The notes under the pieces are model-generated. The model worked only from the letters and a program-made list of their open reading frames with translations, made no database searches and was not told the origin of the DNA. The position numbers were made by a program, and so were the translations under genes. From the NCBI RefSeq assembly GCF_002556545.1, contig NZ_CP022685.1:9547875-9611874 (forward strand): DNA of 64,000 nucleotides, read 5' to 3'. Shown here piece after piece: positions 8,284-17,510 of the stretch. This stretch comes from Streptomyces formicae. GTDB taxonomy: Bacteria; Actinomycetota; Actinomycetes; Streptomycetales; Streptomycetaceae. The stretch's first letter is position 1. Each line of letters starts with the position of its first letter.

Positions 8284-9462
8284 ATGGAAGGAAAGGGACG
8301 GCTGCATGTCAGTGCGGAGTTGGCGGGGGTGCTGGAGCGGATCGACGCGCTCGGTGGATTGATTGATGAACGGGCCGATGCTGCCGATGAGTTGGGAAGA
8401 CTGCCGGAGGATTCGGCGTGGGCGCTGCTGGACACAGGGATTGTGCGGGCCGGGATCCCGCTGGGCCTTGGCGGATACGAGTGCGCGCCGCGGCAGTTGA
8501 TCGAGACGGCGGTGCGGTTGAGTTATCACGATGCCGCGGCCGGGTGGACCATGTTCGCGCTGCAGATGGTGACGGGGACCACCGCGGCGTACGTTGCGGA
8601 GGACGCGGCGGCCGCGCTGTTTCCCGACGTGCCGAACGGAGAGTACGCGCTGCTTGCCGGGCACGGCACACGCCCTGGCCGGGCCGTCCCCGTGGCGGGC
8701 GGCTACCGGGTCAGCGGGCAGTGGCAGTTCGCCTCCGGGATGGCGCACGCCACCCACATCCACAGCGCGGTCCAGGTCGGGGACACCGGTGAGCTGCGGG
8801 TCCTTGCGATGCCGAAGTCACAGGTGACGCTGGACGGGAACTGGGAGGTGCTCGGGCTGCGTGCGACACACAGCATCGACTACCACTGCACCGATGTGTA
8901 CGTACCGCACGAGTACACCTACGTCGCGACCACGAACGCACCGGTCAACGGCGGCGCCGTCTACCGGCTCGGCCTGGTCAACATGTCGGCGATCGGGCAC
9001 ACGGGCTGGGCCCTCGGCGTCGGCCGGCGGCTCCTTGACGAGCTGAAGCGGGTGGCCGCGGCGCGGACCGGTTCGCGGGGCGCCGCGGTCGACACCTCCC
9101 AGTTCCACGCCGAGTACGCGACGGCGGAGGCCCGGCTCAGGGCGGCCCGGGCGTGGGTGAACGAGGTCTGGCGGGACGTCGAACAGACCCTGGACCAGGG
9201 GGAGGTGCCGAGCACGGAGCAGGACACGTTGATCCGTCTCGTCCTCAACCATGTGACCTCGACCGCGTACGAGGTGGGCCGCACTGTCCACCGCTGGGCC
9301 GGGTCGGCGGCGATCCGACGCGGCCCGATCGACCGTTTCCTGCGCGACCTGGGGACGGGCACACAGCACATCACGTCGGGCCCGGTCGTGCTCCAGAACT
9401 GCGGCAGGTGGCTCAGCGGTGCCGAGCCGGACGCCCGGTGGAGCTTCCTCGACCTGGCCTGA
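8284..9462 (+). CDS. Acyl-CoA dehydrogenase-like flavoenzyme / group D flavin monooxygenase-like
   Basis: A 392-residue protein of the acyl-CoA dehydrogenase fold: N-terminal helical domain, a middle beta domain with YRVSGQWQFASGM, and a C-terminal helical bundle with VGRTVHRWAGSAAI. The W(Q)FASG pattern and HsaA/indole-oxygenase-like length point to the flavin-dependent monooxygenase branch that uses reduced flavin from a separate reductase, rather than beta-oxidation. No reductase gene is adjacent. ATG 8284 fits the family start better than the upstream in-frame codons. Substrate unknown. Confidence 0.75.
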   Translation: MEGKGRLHVSAELAGVLERIDALGGLIDERADAADELGRLPEDSAWALLDTGIVRAGIPLGLGGYECAPRQLIETAVRLSYHDAAAGWTMFALQMVTGTTAAYVAEDAAAALFPDVPNGEYALLAGHGTRPGRAVPVAGGYRVSGQWQFASGMAHATHIHSAVQVGDTGELRVLAMPKSQVTLDGNWEVLGLRATHSIDYHCTDVYVPHEYTYVATTNAPVNGGAVYRLGLVNMSAIGHTGWALGVGRRLLDELKRVAAARTGSRGAAVDTSQFHAEYATAEARLRAARAWVNEVWRDVEQTLDQGEVPSTEQDTLIRLVLNHVTSTAYEVGRTVHRWAGSAAIRRGPIDRFLRDLGTGTQHITSGPVVLQNCGRWLSGAEPDARWSFLDLA

Positions 9463-9486
9463 CCACCCACGTCCGCCCGGGAGGTC

Positions 9487-9969
9487 TCAGAGCTGACGGA
9501 AGTAGACCGCGAGGGGGTGAGGAGTGCAGCCGAGCGCCTCGTAGAGGGCTCGAGCCGGTGCGTGGAACTGGTCTCCTCCGGTGCCGATCTCGACGACCTC
9601 GGCGCCGAGGGCACGCATCTGTTGGAAGGCGTGCTCGCACAGTGCCGTGCCCACGTGGTGTCGTCGGTACGGGGCCGAGACGGCCAGGATCGTCACCTCC
9701 CCCTTCTTGCGGGCCGGATCGACGCTCCACGCCACGTATCCCGCGATGCTGTCTTCGACGTCGGCGATGGCGACATACGTGTGCTGTTCAGGTGCATGGA
9801 GTTCGGCGACCTGTCTGCGGTAGTCGTCGCGCCAGTTCCCGTGCTGAACGGCGAAGACGGCCTCGCCCACCAGGGGGCGGAAGGAGTCCTCGTAGAACGG
9901 ACGGAACGTGTCGATGGTCAGTTCGGAGAGTGCTGCCAGATCCTACTGGGTGAACGCACGAATGAGCAC
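9487..9969 (-). pseudogene. GNAT acetyltransferase interrupted by an early in-frame amber codon
   Basis: The GNAT core is intact from 9870 leftward (EVTILAVSAPYRRHHVGTAL is the acetyl-CoA loop region). Reading upstream, the frame continues with family-like sequence (DLAALSELTIDTFRPFYED) back to a GTG at 9969, but codon 9 is TAG (9943-9945), read as F-T-Q-stop-D-L. Either the gene is a nonsense mutant, the base is a sequencing error, or translation restarts at the internal GTG at 9870, giving a 127-residue protein without its first helix. Convergent with the flavoenzyme gene, 24 bases apart. Confidence 0.65.
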
Positions 9970-10380
9970 GGAAGTGTGCCTCTCAGGCTGAGGGCTTGAT
10001 ACCCGGGCGGAACAAGGGCATGGGTCGGCCCGCTCCCTGCCAGAGGATCGGCGGTGAGTCGGGCTCCTCAGCGACGTGTACGCCAGGCGTCAAAACACTC
10101 CATGGTCCGCATCGTAGTGCGCGGCGTGTTGCTCCGAATACGGCGACGGTGAGGGCCTCGTCGCTGAAGCGCCGCTCCGCCCCTGAACCCACCCGCAGGG
10201 TGGTGGGGTTGTCCATACCCCTGACCGGGGGGCTCCATCATGGCCGCGCGGCACCCTTCCATGAGGCAATGATCTTGGAAGGTCGCACGGTGCGACCCGC
10301 CCGCCCGATGCCACAACCTCCTTGATCCGCAGGCTAGTTGTGGCCGTCGGGCGTTCGACGAGCGAGATGAGACAGCCACC
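9970..10380. other. Intergenic region upstream of the serine hydrolase gene
   Basis: Short open frames on both strands cross this stretch but none has a family match or a credible start site. It presumably carries the promoter of the serine hydrolase gene at 10381; I could not assign boxes. Confidence 0.4.
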
Positions 10381-11586
10381 ATGACGTACATACGAAACTC
10401 CGCCCCCGCGCGCCGCAGAGTCGCTCTGGGTGCCGTGACCGTGGCCACCGTCACGGCGGCCCTGGCGATGCCGCTCTCCACGGCCTGGGCCCAGCAGGAC
10501 GCGCGGTCGGCGGGCCCGGGGCGGGCGGCCCTGCAGCGGAATCTGGACGATATCGTCCACAAGGATGGAGTGGTCGGCGCCCAGGCCGCCCTGGTGGACG
10601 GCAAGAGCCGCATCTCCGTACGCAGTGGCACCGCCGAACGCGGCACCGGCCGGAAGGTTCCGCACGACGGCTACTTCCGGATGGGCAGCAACACCAAGAC
10701 GTTCGTCGCCACGGTCATGCTGCAGTTGGAGGCCGAAGGCCGCCTCCGGCTCGACGACAAGGTCGACGACTGGCTGCCCGGGGTGGTGGAGGGGCAGGGC
10801 AATGACGGGAAGCGCATCACCGTGCGGCAGTTGCTCCAGCACACGAGCGGTGTGCCCGACTACGCCCCTCACCTGCCGGGCATCTTCGACGAGGAGGGAT
10901 TCCAGAAGCACCGCTTCGATACCCTCGAGCCGCGTGAACTGGTCCAGCTGGCCATGCGGGACAAGCCCACGTTCGAGCCCGGCAAGGGCTGGAACTACTC
11001 CAACACCAATTACATACTCGCCGGGATGATCATCGAAAAGGTGACGGGCCGGAACTGGACCGAGGAGGTCCGCAGCCGGATCATCAAGCCCCTCGGCCTC
11101 AAGCACACCTACTCCGCGCGCGAACGCGCCGACTTCGGCCTGCCGCGGCCCCACGCCAACAGCTACCACCAGTTCAAGCCCGGGGGCCCGCTGGTCGAAA
11201 GCACCGAGGTCAACATGAGCTGGGGTGACTCGGCAGGTGACCTCGTCACCACCTCCAAGGACCTCACGCGCTTCTGGCGGGGGCTGCTCGGCGGCGAGCT
11301 GCTCAAGCCGAAGCAGCTGAAGGAGATGCAGACGACAGTGCCCGCGCCGAGGGAGGGCCGCGATACGCAGGAGAGGATGGGGCTCGGCATCTTCTGGCGG
11401 CCGCTCAGCTGCGGAGGCGGGTACTGGGGGCACGGCGGGACCACCCTCGGCCACCTCAACGCCAACGGCTTCATCGGCAAGGGGGAGCGAGGCGTCGTCA
11501 TGATGCGCTCCACCAACCTCAACACGGACGACCGCGACGACCGCGCCGACAAGCTCGTCGACGACGCCCTGTGCAAGCGGAAGTGA
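10381..11586 (+). CDS. Secreted serine hydrolase, class C beta-lactamase / R61-type DD-peptidase family
   Basis: A 401-residue exported protein: basic N-terminus, hydrophobic core and a STAWA-QQ cleavage site near residue 36. The nucleophile motif is S-N-T-K (in MGSNTKTF), the second motif is Y-S-N (NYSNTNY) and the third is HGGT (GHGGTT), as in the Streptomyces R61 DD-peptidase. It would act on D-Ala-D-Ala or related amide and ester bonds outside the cell. Monocistronic, followed by a strong hairpin. A beta-lactamase-like or esterase activity is an alternative. Confidence 0.88.
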   Translation: MTYIRNSAPARRRVALGAVTVATVTAALAMPLSTAWAQQDARSAGPGRAALQRNLDDIVHKDGVVGAQAALVDGKSRISVRSGTAERGTGRKVPHDGYFRMGSNTKTFVATVMLQLEAEGRLRLDDKVDDWLPGVVEGQGNDGKRITVRQLLQHTSGVPDYAPHLPGIFDEEGFQKHRFDTLEPRELVQLAMRDKPTFEPGKGWNYSNTNYILAGMIIEKVTGRNWTEEVRSRIIKPLGLKHTYSARERADFGLPRPHANSYHQFKPGGPLVESTEVNMSWGDSAGDLVTTSKDLTRFWRGLLGGELLKPKQLKEMQTTVPAPREGRDTQERMGLGIFWRPLSCGGGYWGHGGTTLGHLNANGFIGKGERGVVMMRSTNLNTDDRDDRADKLVDDALCKRK

Positions 11587-11718
11587 CCGTACGAAGGGTC
11601 TGTAGGCCCGGACCCGGCCCAGCCGGTCGGCTGCGTTCCCGCACCAGTGAGCGAGGCAAACGCAGAAAGAACTCACCGAGTTGAAGCCAACCGGCGACAC
11701 GGCGTAGAAGCGCGACAA

Positions 11719-11776
11719 CAGGGCCTCCGGGCAGCCGAGTTGGTGTCACAACCCTCGTGCTGCACCGGAGGCCCTG
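11719..11776. terminator. Large hairpin between convergent genes
   Basis: A perfect 12-base inverted repeat (CAGGGCCTCCGG and CCGGAGGCCCTG) is continued inward by GCAGC/GCTGC and CGAG/CTCG with single-base bulges, about 21 paired bases in all. It lies between the ends of the serine hydrolase gene and a GNAT gene that converge, as expected of a bidirectional terminator. Confidence 0.65.
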
Positions 11777-11835
11777 CTGCCTTCATGCGCCCACCCGGCC
11801 GAAATCACGTGACCAGGCAACGTCAGCCGGTGATG

Positions 11836-12747
11836 TCAGTGGGCACTGGCCGCGGTCCGGGCGACGGGATGGAAGTTGATCCGTTCGCGCACCACGGGGA
11901 AACCGGCCTTGGTGAAGTTCGCGGCCATGGGGAAGTTGCCCCGGTCCGTGGCGCCGGTGACGGCCTCCGCGCCTTGTTCCACCAGGAAGTGGGTGCACTC
12001 GGCGAGAAGGTCGTAGGCGTAACCGTGGCCCCGCTGCTCCGGGAGGACGCCGATGAAACCGACGGTCGGTCCGGAGGGGTTGTGCGCCGGGATGTGGATG
12101 CCGACCAGTTCGCCCTCCGGGGTGCGGGCGAGCTGCCACCATTCCCGCGGGGACGGGCACCAGTGGAAGAACTCCAGTTCTTGCCGCGCGGCCTGGTCGA
12201 GGCCGCCCTCCTCGATGGCCTTCAGCGCGTGGGCGTCCAGCGTGGCCGAGTGGATGCGGCGCAGCGCGTCGAAGAAGACCGCGTCGTCGGCCTCGGGGCC
12301 GAAGACGAGGCGTCCGGGCCGCTCGGGCAGCCCGCGTTGCGGGGTCCAGCGGTACAGGAAGCGCTCCACCAGGAGCTCGTAGCCGGCGGCCCGGGCGGCG
12401 GCGAAGCGCGTCTCGGCGGCCGCGACCAGGGCGGGGTGCTCGCGCCAGTCGCCGGGCAGGTTGAGCTCGAGTTCGACCTGCCACGGTGCGGAACGCAGGA
12501 GTTCGGCCCCCGCCTCGACCTCGCCCTCGGCGACGTCGAACCAGTTGAGGTTGACGGGTTCCTCATCATCGGGACCGCCCCACCAGGCACCGCGGGCGAC
12601 AACGACGCCGTCGCGCAGGGCCACCCGCTTCCAGTGGGGGCGGTGCGTGGTCCGCTGGTGCGCGGCACGGGCATTCAGCGGGTCGGGGTGTGCGTCGAAC
12701 AGATGGGCGTCGCTCTCGTCGAGCGCGCGGATGACCGTATCGGTCAT
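11836..12747 (-). CDS. GNAT family N-acetyltransferase (303 aa)
   Basis: The C-terminal half carries the acetyl-CoA-binding pattern GVLPEQRGHGYAYDLL and the following NFPMAANFTKAGF strand-helix. The N-terminal half is a degenerate second GNAT-like domain, a two-domain arrangement common in Streptomyces. The frame is open upstream to 12960, but ATG 12747 has GGAGGAA at good spacing and starts the recognisable domain. Acceptor substrate unknown. Confidence 0.85.
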   Translation of the reverse strand: MTDTVIRALDESDAHLFDAHPDPLNARAAHQRTTHRPHWKRVALRDGVVVARGAWWGGPDDEEPVNLNWFDVAEGEVEAGAELLRSAPWQVELELNLPGDWREHPALVAAAETRFAAARAAGYELLVERFLYRWTPQRGLPERPGRLVFGPEADDAVFFDALRRIHSATLDAHALKAIEEGGLDQAARQELEFFHWCPSPREWWQLARTPEGELVGIHIPAHNPSGPTVGFIGVLPEQRGHGYAYDLLAECTHFLVEQGAEAVTGATDRGNFPMAANFTKAGFPVVRERINFHPVARTAASAH

Positions 12748-13279
12748 GGGTTCCTCCGGGATGCGTACGGCAGAAGCGCTCCCAGTCGGATCAGAGGTGC
12801 CACACCGGGGTAGCGGGGAGGGAGCGCTGGATGACTGACAACTGCACGGCACTCGCCTCCTTCCGTCTCGTCTCACGCGGCGTGGTCCGTGCCAGACGCT
12901 ACTTGAACACCGACGGACCCGTCCACGGAATTTCCGAACCGCGCCGACGACGCCCCCCACCTCGCCGATTCACCTGGCTTGCGGCTGGTGGGGGCAGAAA
13001 CACGAAACGTGCTCAATGACCATGACCATGACCATGACCGGGGCGGCTGCCTGGACCTCGGCCGTGGGCTCTTCGATCTTGTAAGGGCGCGAACCACGCG
13101 TACGGCTGCAGGCCCGCTCGGGCGAGCGGGGGGTTCCCTCTAGCTAGCGGGGATGGACGTGGCGGGGGTCGTGCGGTGCTATCGGAGGCGACTGTGCCCG
13201 GCGGACTTATGCGCCCTGTACAGACGCCCAGGGAAAAGATTTGCGCGGGCGGCGGGGGCGCCCCAGATAACCTGCACGG
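12748..13279. other. Intergenic region with a short ATGACC repeat and a small hairpin
   Basis: No gene recognised. It contains four tandem copies of a six-base unit (ATGACC) at about 13015-13039 and a seven-base stem (CCCGCTC and GAGCGGG, 13113-13130) that could end transcription. It also holds the promoter regions of the two divergent flanking genes. Confidence 0.4.
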
Positions 13280-14218
13280 ATGGGGCGGCTGGGGTGGAGG
13301 GAACGGGCGGCCGGCGCGATCGTCGGCTCGGCGGTGGGTGACGCGCTGGGCGCCCCCTTCGAGTTCGGCCCCGGGGGAGTGTTCTCCGCGCGATTTCCCG
13401 CGCCTGGCGCTGGTGGCGAGTTGTGCGGAGGCGGTGGCTGGGACCCGGGCGAGGCCACTGACGACACGCAGATGGCCGTCCTGGTCGCGGAGTCCCTTGT
13501 GGAGAGGGGCGGACTGGACCTGCCGGACATCTTCGCCCGTTTTCAGCGGTGGGCGGCATCAGAGCCGAAGGACATCGGCTTGCAGACCGAAGACGTCCTG
13601 ACCAACGGCATGCCCTGGGACCTCGCCGCCGCGATCCATTTCCAGGTGAACCAACGAGCAGCGGGAAACGGCTCCTTGATGCGGGCATCGACCTCCGCAG
13701 TCCACTTCGCTGCCGCCGACCAAGAAGCCACCATGGACGCGGCCCGCCGCATCGCCGCCCTTACCCACGGCGACCGCGCGGCCTGGGAAGGCACCGCGAT
13801 CTTCCATGAACTCATCCGCGTCACATTCGAGGACACCGACCCCCTCACCGCACTCCCGGACATCCTGCCCCTCGTCCACCCCGACCACCGCGGCCGCTAC
13901 GCCACAGTCCTCGCACCTGACTGGCACCCCGATCAGGCAACCGAGTTCAACGGCGCCGTCTGGCCCTGCCTGGGCTCCGCCGTCTGGTCCCTGCGCACCA
14001 CCACCAGCTTCGAGGAGGCGATACGCGCGGCGATGGACCTTGGCGGTGACACGGACACCGTGGCTGCGGTGACGGGAGGTCTCGCGGGGGCCTACTACGG
14101 GCTGGACGCCATCCCCACACGCTGGACCGAGCCACTCCATGTCCCCCTCCCAGGCTTCGACGGCCGGGTGCTACACCTGGCCGATCTGCTCCGCCTCGCC
14201 CACCGCCTCGGAGGCTGA
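13280..14218 (+). CDS. ADP-ribosylglycohydrolase (DraG-like)
   Basis: A 312-residue protein with the family's metal-binding motifs: GSAVGDALGAPFEF near residues 16-29, ATDDTQM near 60, and GGDTDTVAAVTGGLAGAYYG near 250-270, whose Asp residues bind two magnesium ions. These enzymes remove ADP-ribose from proteins or small molecules. No ADP-ribosyltransferase partner is adjacent. Length and motif order are normal, so the gene looks intact. Confidence 0.9.
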   Translation: MGRLGWRERAAGAIVGSAVGDALGAPFEFGPGGVFSARFPAPGAGGELCGGGGWDPGEATDDTQMAVLVAESLVERGGLDLPDIFARFQRWAASEPKDIGLQTEDVLTNGMPWDLAAAIHFQVNQRAAGNGSLMRASTSAVHFAAADQEATMDAARRIAALTHGDRAAWEGTAIFHELIRVTFEDTDPLTALPDILPLVHPDHRGRYATVLAPDWHPDQATEFNGAVWPCLGSAVWSLRTTTSFEEAIRAAMDLGGDTDTVAAVTGGLAGAYYGLDAIPTRWTEPLHVPLPGFDGRVLHLADLLRLAHRLGG

Positions 14219-14388
14219 ACCTGCTGGCATGGAGTGAGTTTCCGCGAGGGGTATGGTGGCCTACTACTGGCTCGCGCGACGGCATGTTCGTATTCGCTAT
14301 GGCCGATTGCGTCGCATCTGCGCCGCCTGCGGAAGAAGCGTAAGCAGCTCCACCCGAGCCAGAACCTGGCGAAGTTGTAGAAGTTGCA

Positions 14389-14646
14389 CTAGGAAGGATC
14401 GTGCGTACACGTGCCGCGGTAGGCCTGCCCTGCGAGAGTCGTCGTCCATGCCGAAACAATGCATGGAGCGTCATCGCCGTTGAGCCTCAAGTCTCCGCAC
14501 CGGAGAGTGGCCGCGCTCTCAGGAACGGCGTTGTCGCACAGCTCGGAGAGGGAGGGCGGCGAGGCGGCGGCAGCCGCCGGTGACGCCAACCCGAAGGCCA
14601 GGACGGGTGTGAGGGCACCAAGAGATCGGACTGCGAGTCTGTTCAC
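14389..14646 (-). CDS. Small secreted protein (85 aa)
   Basis: A Sec-type signal peptide (basic start, hydrophobic core, ASPAAAAAS processing site near residue 28) leads a mature part of about 57 residues with four cysteines, enough for two disulfides. No family recognised. Codon use is normal for the region. Confidence 0.5.
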   Translation of the reverse strand: MNRLAVRSLGALTPVLAFGLASPAAAAASPPSLSELCDNAVPESAATLRCGDLRLNGDDAPCIVSAWTTTLAGQAYRGTCTHDPS

Positions 14647-14681
14647 ACCCTCACAACGTCCGAACGTCCCTCCAGGACACC

Positions 14682-14972
14682 CTAGGTCGCCCGGACGGGC
14701 CCAGCTCTTGACCCCGGTCCGGTGAAACCCCAGCGGATGATGGAATGCCCGTACTTCGGGTCGGGCAGGTCGTCCGTGCTGAGGGACACGAGCCTCGCCA
14801 GGTCTGCCCTCCCCACGAGTTTCTCCACCTTGAGCTCGGGCGCGTGGGGGCTGACGACGCAGGCATCAGGCGGCAGTTGGCCAGGTTGCGAGGCGCGACG
14901 TTGCGCCCACAGGGCCAGGTGATCTGTCCAGTTTGATACTGGGCCCTGCGCGCTGAAGCTGGCGATCGTCAT
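14682..14972 (-). CDS. Small hypothetical protein preceded by an octanucleotide repeat
   Basis: From the ATG at 14972 the frame encodes 96 residues with Streptomyces-like codon use; the stretch LSTDDLPDPKYGHSIIRWGF looks conserved-protein-like but I do not recognise it. There is no ribosome binding site before the ATG; instead eight copies of an 8-base repeat end seven bases upstream, each containing an ATG on this strand. Translation may begin inside the repeat. It might be the 3' part of the decayed gene at 15043-15430. Confidence 0.45.
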   Translation of the reverse strand: MTIASFSAQGPVSNWTDHLALWAQRRASQPGQLPPDACVVSPHAPELKVEKLVGRADLARLVSLSTDDLPDPKYGHSIIRWGFTGPGSRAGPVRAT

Positions 14973-14978
14973 GATGCT

Positions 14979-15042
14979 GGTGCATTGGTGCATTGGTGCA
15001 TTGGTGCATTGGTGCATTGGTGCATTGGTGCATTGGTGCATT
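14979..15042. repeat. Octanucleotide tandem repeat, eight perfect copies
   Basis: Unit GGTGCATT (AATGCACC on the other strand) repeated eight times without a mismatch, then one degenerate copy (GGGGCATG). Because 8 is not a multiple of 3, the ATGs on the minus strand occur in all three frames, and three units encode MHQCTNAP. Any change in copy number shifts the frame of a gene read through it, while starts inside the repeat would remain available in every frame. Confidence 0.95.
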
Positions 15043-15430
15043 GGGGCATGCTCGGGGCGGAGTCCAGAACACTGGCCGCGGTGAAAGTGGCGGCGCGCTC
15101 GACCGGGCGCGGGTCGTAGTTTTCGAAGGCGGCGTCGCATATCAGGGCGGGGCGGTGCCAGCGTTCTCCGTTCCATCAGTAGCCGCCATGCCGGTAGAGG
15201 AATCCCGCGTCACCGTACTTCCACTGGTAGTGCAGATCGTTCTGGTCGCTGTCACGGATGAGGAGGACGGGCCGCACTGCTGGAAGAAGCGAAAGGCCGA
15301 GTCAGGACAGGCATCGGCAGGCAGACGATGCGCCGACCGTTTCCCAGCAGAGGCGTCTTGGCGACGCCAGGACCGTGCCATGCGTCTGCCACGGTTCTTC
15401 ATCTGGCCAATCGGTGCTGGCCGGAAGGGG
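15043..15430 (-). pseudogene. Decayed gene with an in-frame TGA
   Basis: On the minus strand, protein-like sequence with strong codon bias can be read through LHYQWKYGDAGFLYRHGGY, then TGA, then WNGERWHRPALICD and ENYDPRPVERAATFTA, ending at the octanucleotide repeat. The TGA looks like a mutated Trp codon. Upstream, between about 15310 and 15430, similar sequence continues in another frame (WPDEEPWQTHGT). This is a remnant of an unrecognised gene of the kind found on Streptomyces plasmids and integrative elements; boundaries are approximate. Confidence 0.5.
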
Positions 15431-15596
15431 GTGCGGGGCTAGCCGTCCGCTCCTTCATGGTGCTGTCCGCGACGAACTCCGTCTGGCGGTGCTGTCGCTG
15501 CTCCACGCCGGCACGCAAAAGTGTGGAGGACTTCATGCTCCACCTCGCTCGCCACGGAAGCGTCATGTGCCCAGCCCCGGAAGGGATCACCAGCCC

Positions 15597-15830
15597 ATGA
15601 CCTCGATCAATCCCTACCACCAAAACCCGCAGCCTCACGAGCCGCGTGACCCGCTCCTCGTCGCCTTGGCCATGACGGTGTCTCTGCTGATCGTCGGCGC
15701 CTCCAGCTACCTCGTCTGCACCCATCCGCGCCTGGCCGGTCTTCTCGGCGCGGGCAGCGCGATCGCACCCTGCTGGCCGCCCTGGCCCCGGTCATCATCC
15801 GGCGCCGCTAGCAACGGCAAGCCCCGGGAT
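15597..15830 (+). pseudogene. Remnant of a small membrane protein
   Basis: From ATG 15597 the frame gives a polar start (MTSINPYHQNPQPHEP) and a hydrophobic helix (ALAMTVSLLIVGASSYLV). A second hydrophobic segment ending in VIIRRR-stop is read in a neighbouring frame near 15760-15810, indicating a one-base lesion between them. Small two-helix proteins like this are common on Streptomyces mobile elements. Low confidence. Confidence 0.35.
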
Positions 15831-16476
15831 CCGTCACGGTCCCCGGGCGCTGCTGATGGTCAGGATCACCTCGTTCAACGGCCGGAGTGCGTCACTGTCA
15901 CGAGGTGACCGGCTGGGGTACTTCCGGGGCATCAGCCCCCTGCGCGCCATCGGGGCTGTCTGCGGTGGGAGGTAGCTGTCCAGGGCGTCGACGTCATCGC
16001 ACAGCTTTGGCGTGCAGCCCGTGCAGAAACGCATCGGTGAACAGCTTCGGCGGATCGTCGGAGGCCATCCCGCCGCTTTCAGCGCGCGCTTGACCCCATG
16101 TGTGCCGCAGGTGGGCCTCAGTGTCGTCTTCATTGGCCGGGGGCTCGCCCAGCATCCCGCAGGGAAGGCGATTGCTTGTCAGCGGCTGGTCCGGTAGCCC
16201 GCGGCTTGGGCTCGGTGTGGTCTATTTGGCCGACGATGGGCCGCCGCCTCTGACGTCCTGGGTGGATGAGGTGACCTGCCGGACGAACTTCGCCGGGTGG
16301 GCGCTCGCCCCGGGTCAGGTGCGTAGCTCGATGAGTTGGAGCCCGCTGTCGCCTGCGGCCGCGAGGGTTGTCTGATCGTGATCCGCGGGTGCACAACCCC
16401 GCATGGCCCCCGGCTGTCTGATAAGCGCCGGAGGAGGGCTCTCCGGCGTCTTACGGTACAGAGAATCGGAGATCAG
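15831..16476. other. Stretch without a recognisable gene, upstream of a secreted protein gene
   Basis: Open frames here are short and their compositions do not look like proteins. The last 80 bases should hold the promoter of the gene at 16477. Confidence 0.4.
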
Positions 16477-17241
16477 GTGGGCAAGAAAGTCTGGAGAGCT
16501 GTCATAGCCGGTGGCGCGGCGGCGGTCTTCACGGGCGTGGCCGCGGTTCCGGCCGGGGCGGCCGAGGGCGGGGTCTCCTTCACCCGCGTCAAGGTGAACA
16601 GCGGCAAGCCGATCGTGATCGGGGTGTCCAAGGAAGTCGCGGCGCCCACCTCCTTCCGGATGACGACCACCCACAAGTGGAAGTGGCCGGCGGTGTTCCT
16701 CTACCGCGGCAATACGGGTGAGCGACTGTGGCACGCCATCGAAACGAGCGACTGCCACGAGGTGAGCCCGGGCGTCTGCGACTTCAACGAGACGATGTAC
16801 TTTGACCCCAGTGTGTGGGACATGCGCAACAGCGAGGCCGGAGCCTGGAAGGTCGCGGCCGAGGTGTCCTTCAAGGGCGGCGGCGGTGACACGGACGACA
16901 AGGGCCTGACCGTCTACGTCAAGCGCAACTCCCGCCTGAGTGTGAACGCCGCGCCCGAGCCGGTGGCCAAGGGCAAGACCCTCACCGTGACCGGCAAGGT
17001 GACGCGGGCCAACTGGGAGAGGAAAAAGTACGCCTCCTACGGAAACCGCCTGGTGAACCTGCAGTTCAAGCCCAGCGGAGCCACCTCCTACACCACGGTG
17101 AAGAAGGTGCACGCCAACGGCTCGGGTGATCTCAAGACGACCGTGAAGGCGTCCAAGACGGGCTCGTGGCGCTGGACGTACTACGGCAACACCACCACCG
17201 GACCCTCGACTTCGGCCGCGGACAACGTCGTGGTGCGGTGA
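16477..17241 (+). CDS. Secreted protein, unknown function (254 aa)
   Basis: GTG 16477 follows a GGAG-type ribosome binding site and opens a clean signal peptide (VGKKVWRAVIAGGAAAVF, cleavage after PAGAA near residue 29). The mature protein has two beta-rich segments of about 100 residues: the first with FRMTTTHKWKW and paired Cys, the second with the KGKTLTVTGKVTRANW and GSWRWTYYGNTTT patterns of Ig-like extracellular repeats in Streptomyces. Probably a cell-surface or matrix protein. No catalytic motif. Confidence 0.75.
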   Translation: MGKKVWRAVIAGGAAAVFTGVAAVPAGAAEGGVSFTRVKVNSGKPIVIGVSKEVAAPTSFRMTTTHKWKWPAVFLYRGNTGERLWHAIETSDCHEVSPGVCDFNETMYFDPSVWDMRNSEAGAWKVAAEVSFKGGGGDTDDKGLTVYVKRNSRLSVNAAPEPVAKGKTLTVTGKVTRANWERKKYASYGNRLVNLQFKPSGATSYTTVKKVHANGSGDLKTTVKASKTGSWRWTYYGNTTTGPSTSAADNVVVR

Positions 17242-17254
17242 GAACCCGTCCTGC

Positions 17255-17510
17255 CTCGTGAGGCGCGCCTGAGCCGGTCCGCTCGTACGATCGGAGGCCG
17301 GGCCGGTGCGGGTGGGTTTCGTAGTCGTGGGCGAGTCCGCGGTGGTGCATGAGCCAGCCGATGCTGCGTTCGATGGTCCAGCGGCACGGAGTGATCGCGA
17401 GCCTGCGGACGCCCGGAGGGCGTTGGGCGGGGTGGACGCCGATGCCGAGCCGGGCGCCGCGCTCGATGGCGGTGGTGCGGTAGTCGGCGTCCACGCAGGC
17501 CGTACGCATC
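17255..17510 (-). pseudogene. 3' remnant of an IS5-family transposase
   Basis: On the minus strand the sequence CVDADYRTTAIERGARLG is followed by the C-terminal transposase signature CRWTIERSIGWLMHHRGLAHDYE, including the Glu of the DDE triad (W-x-x-E-R). Only the last third of the enzyme is present and no terminal inverted repeats are evident. It is inactive debris of an insertion sequence. Confidence 0.7.

Noticed and set aside
14979..15042. Tandem repeat considered as a CRISPR array
   Set aside because: The units are 8 bases and contiguous, with no spacers and no cas genes nearby.
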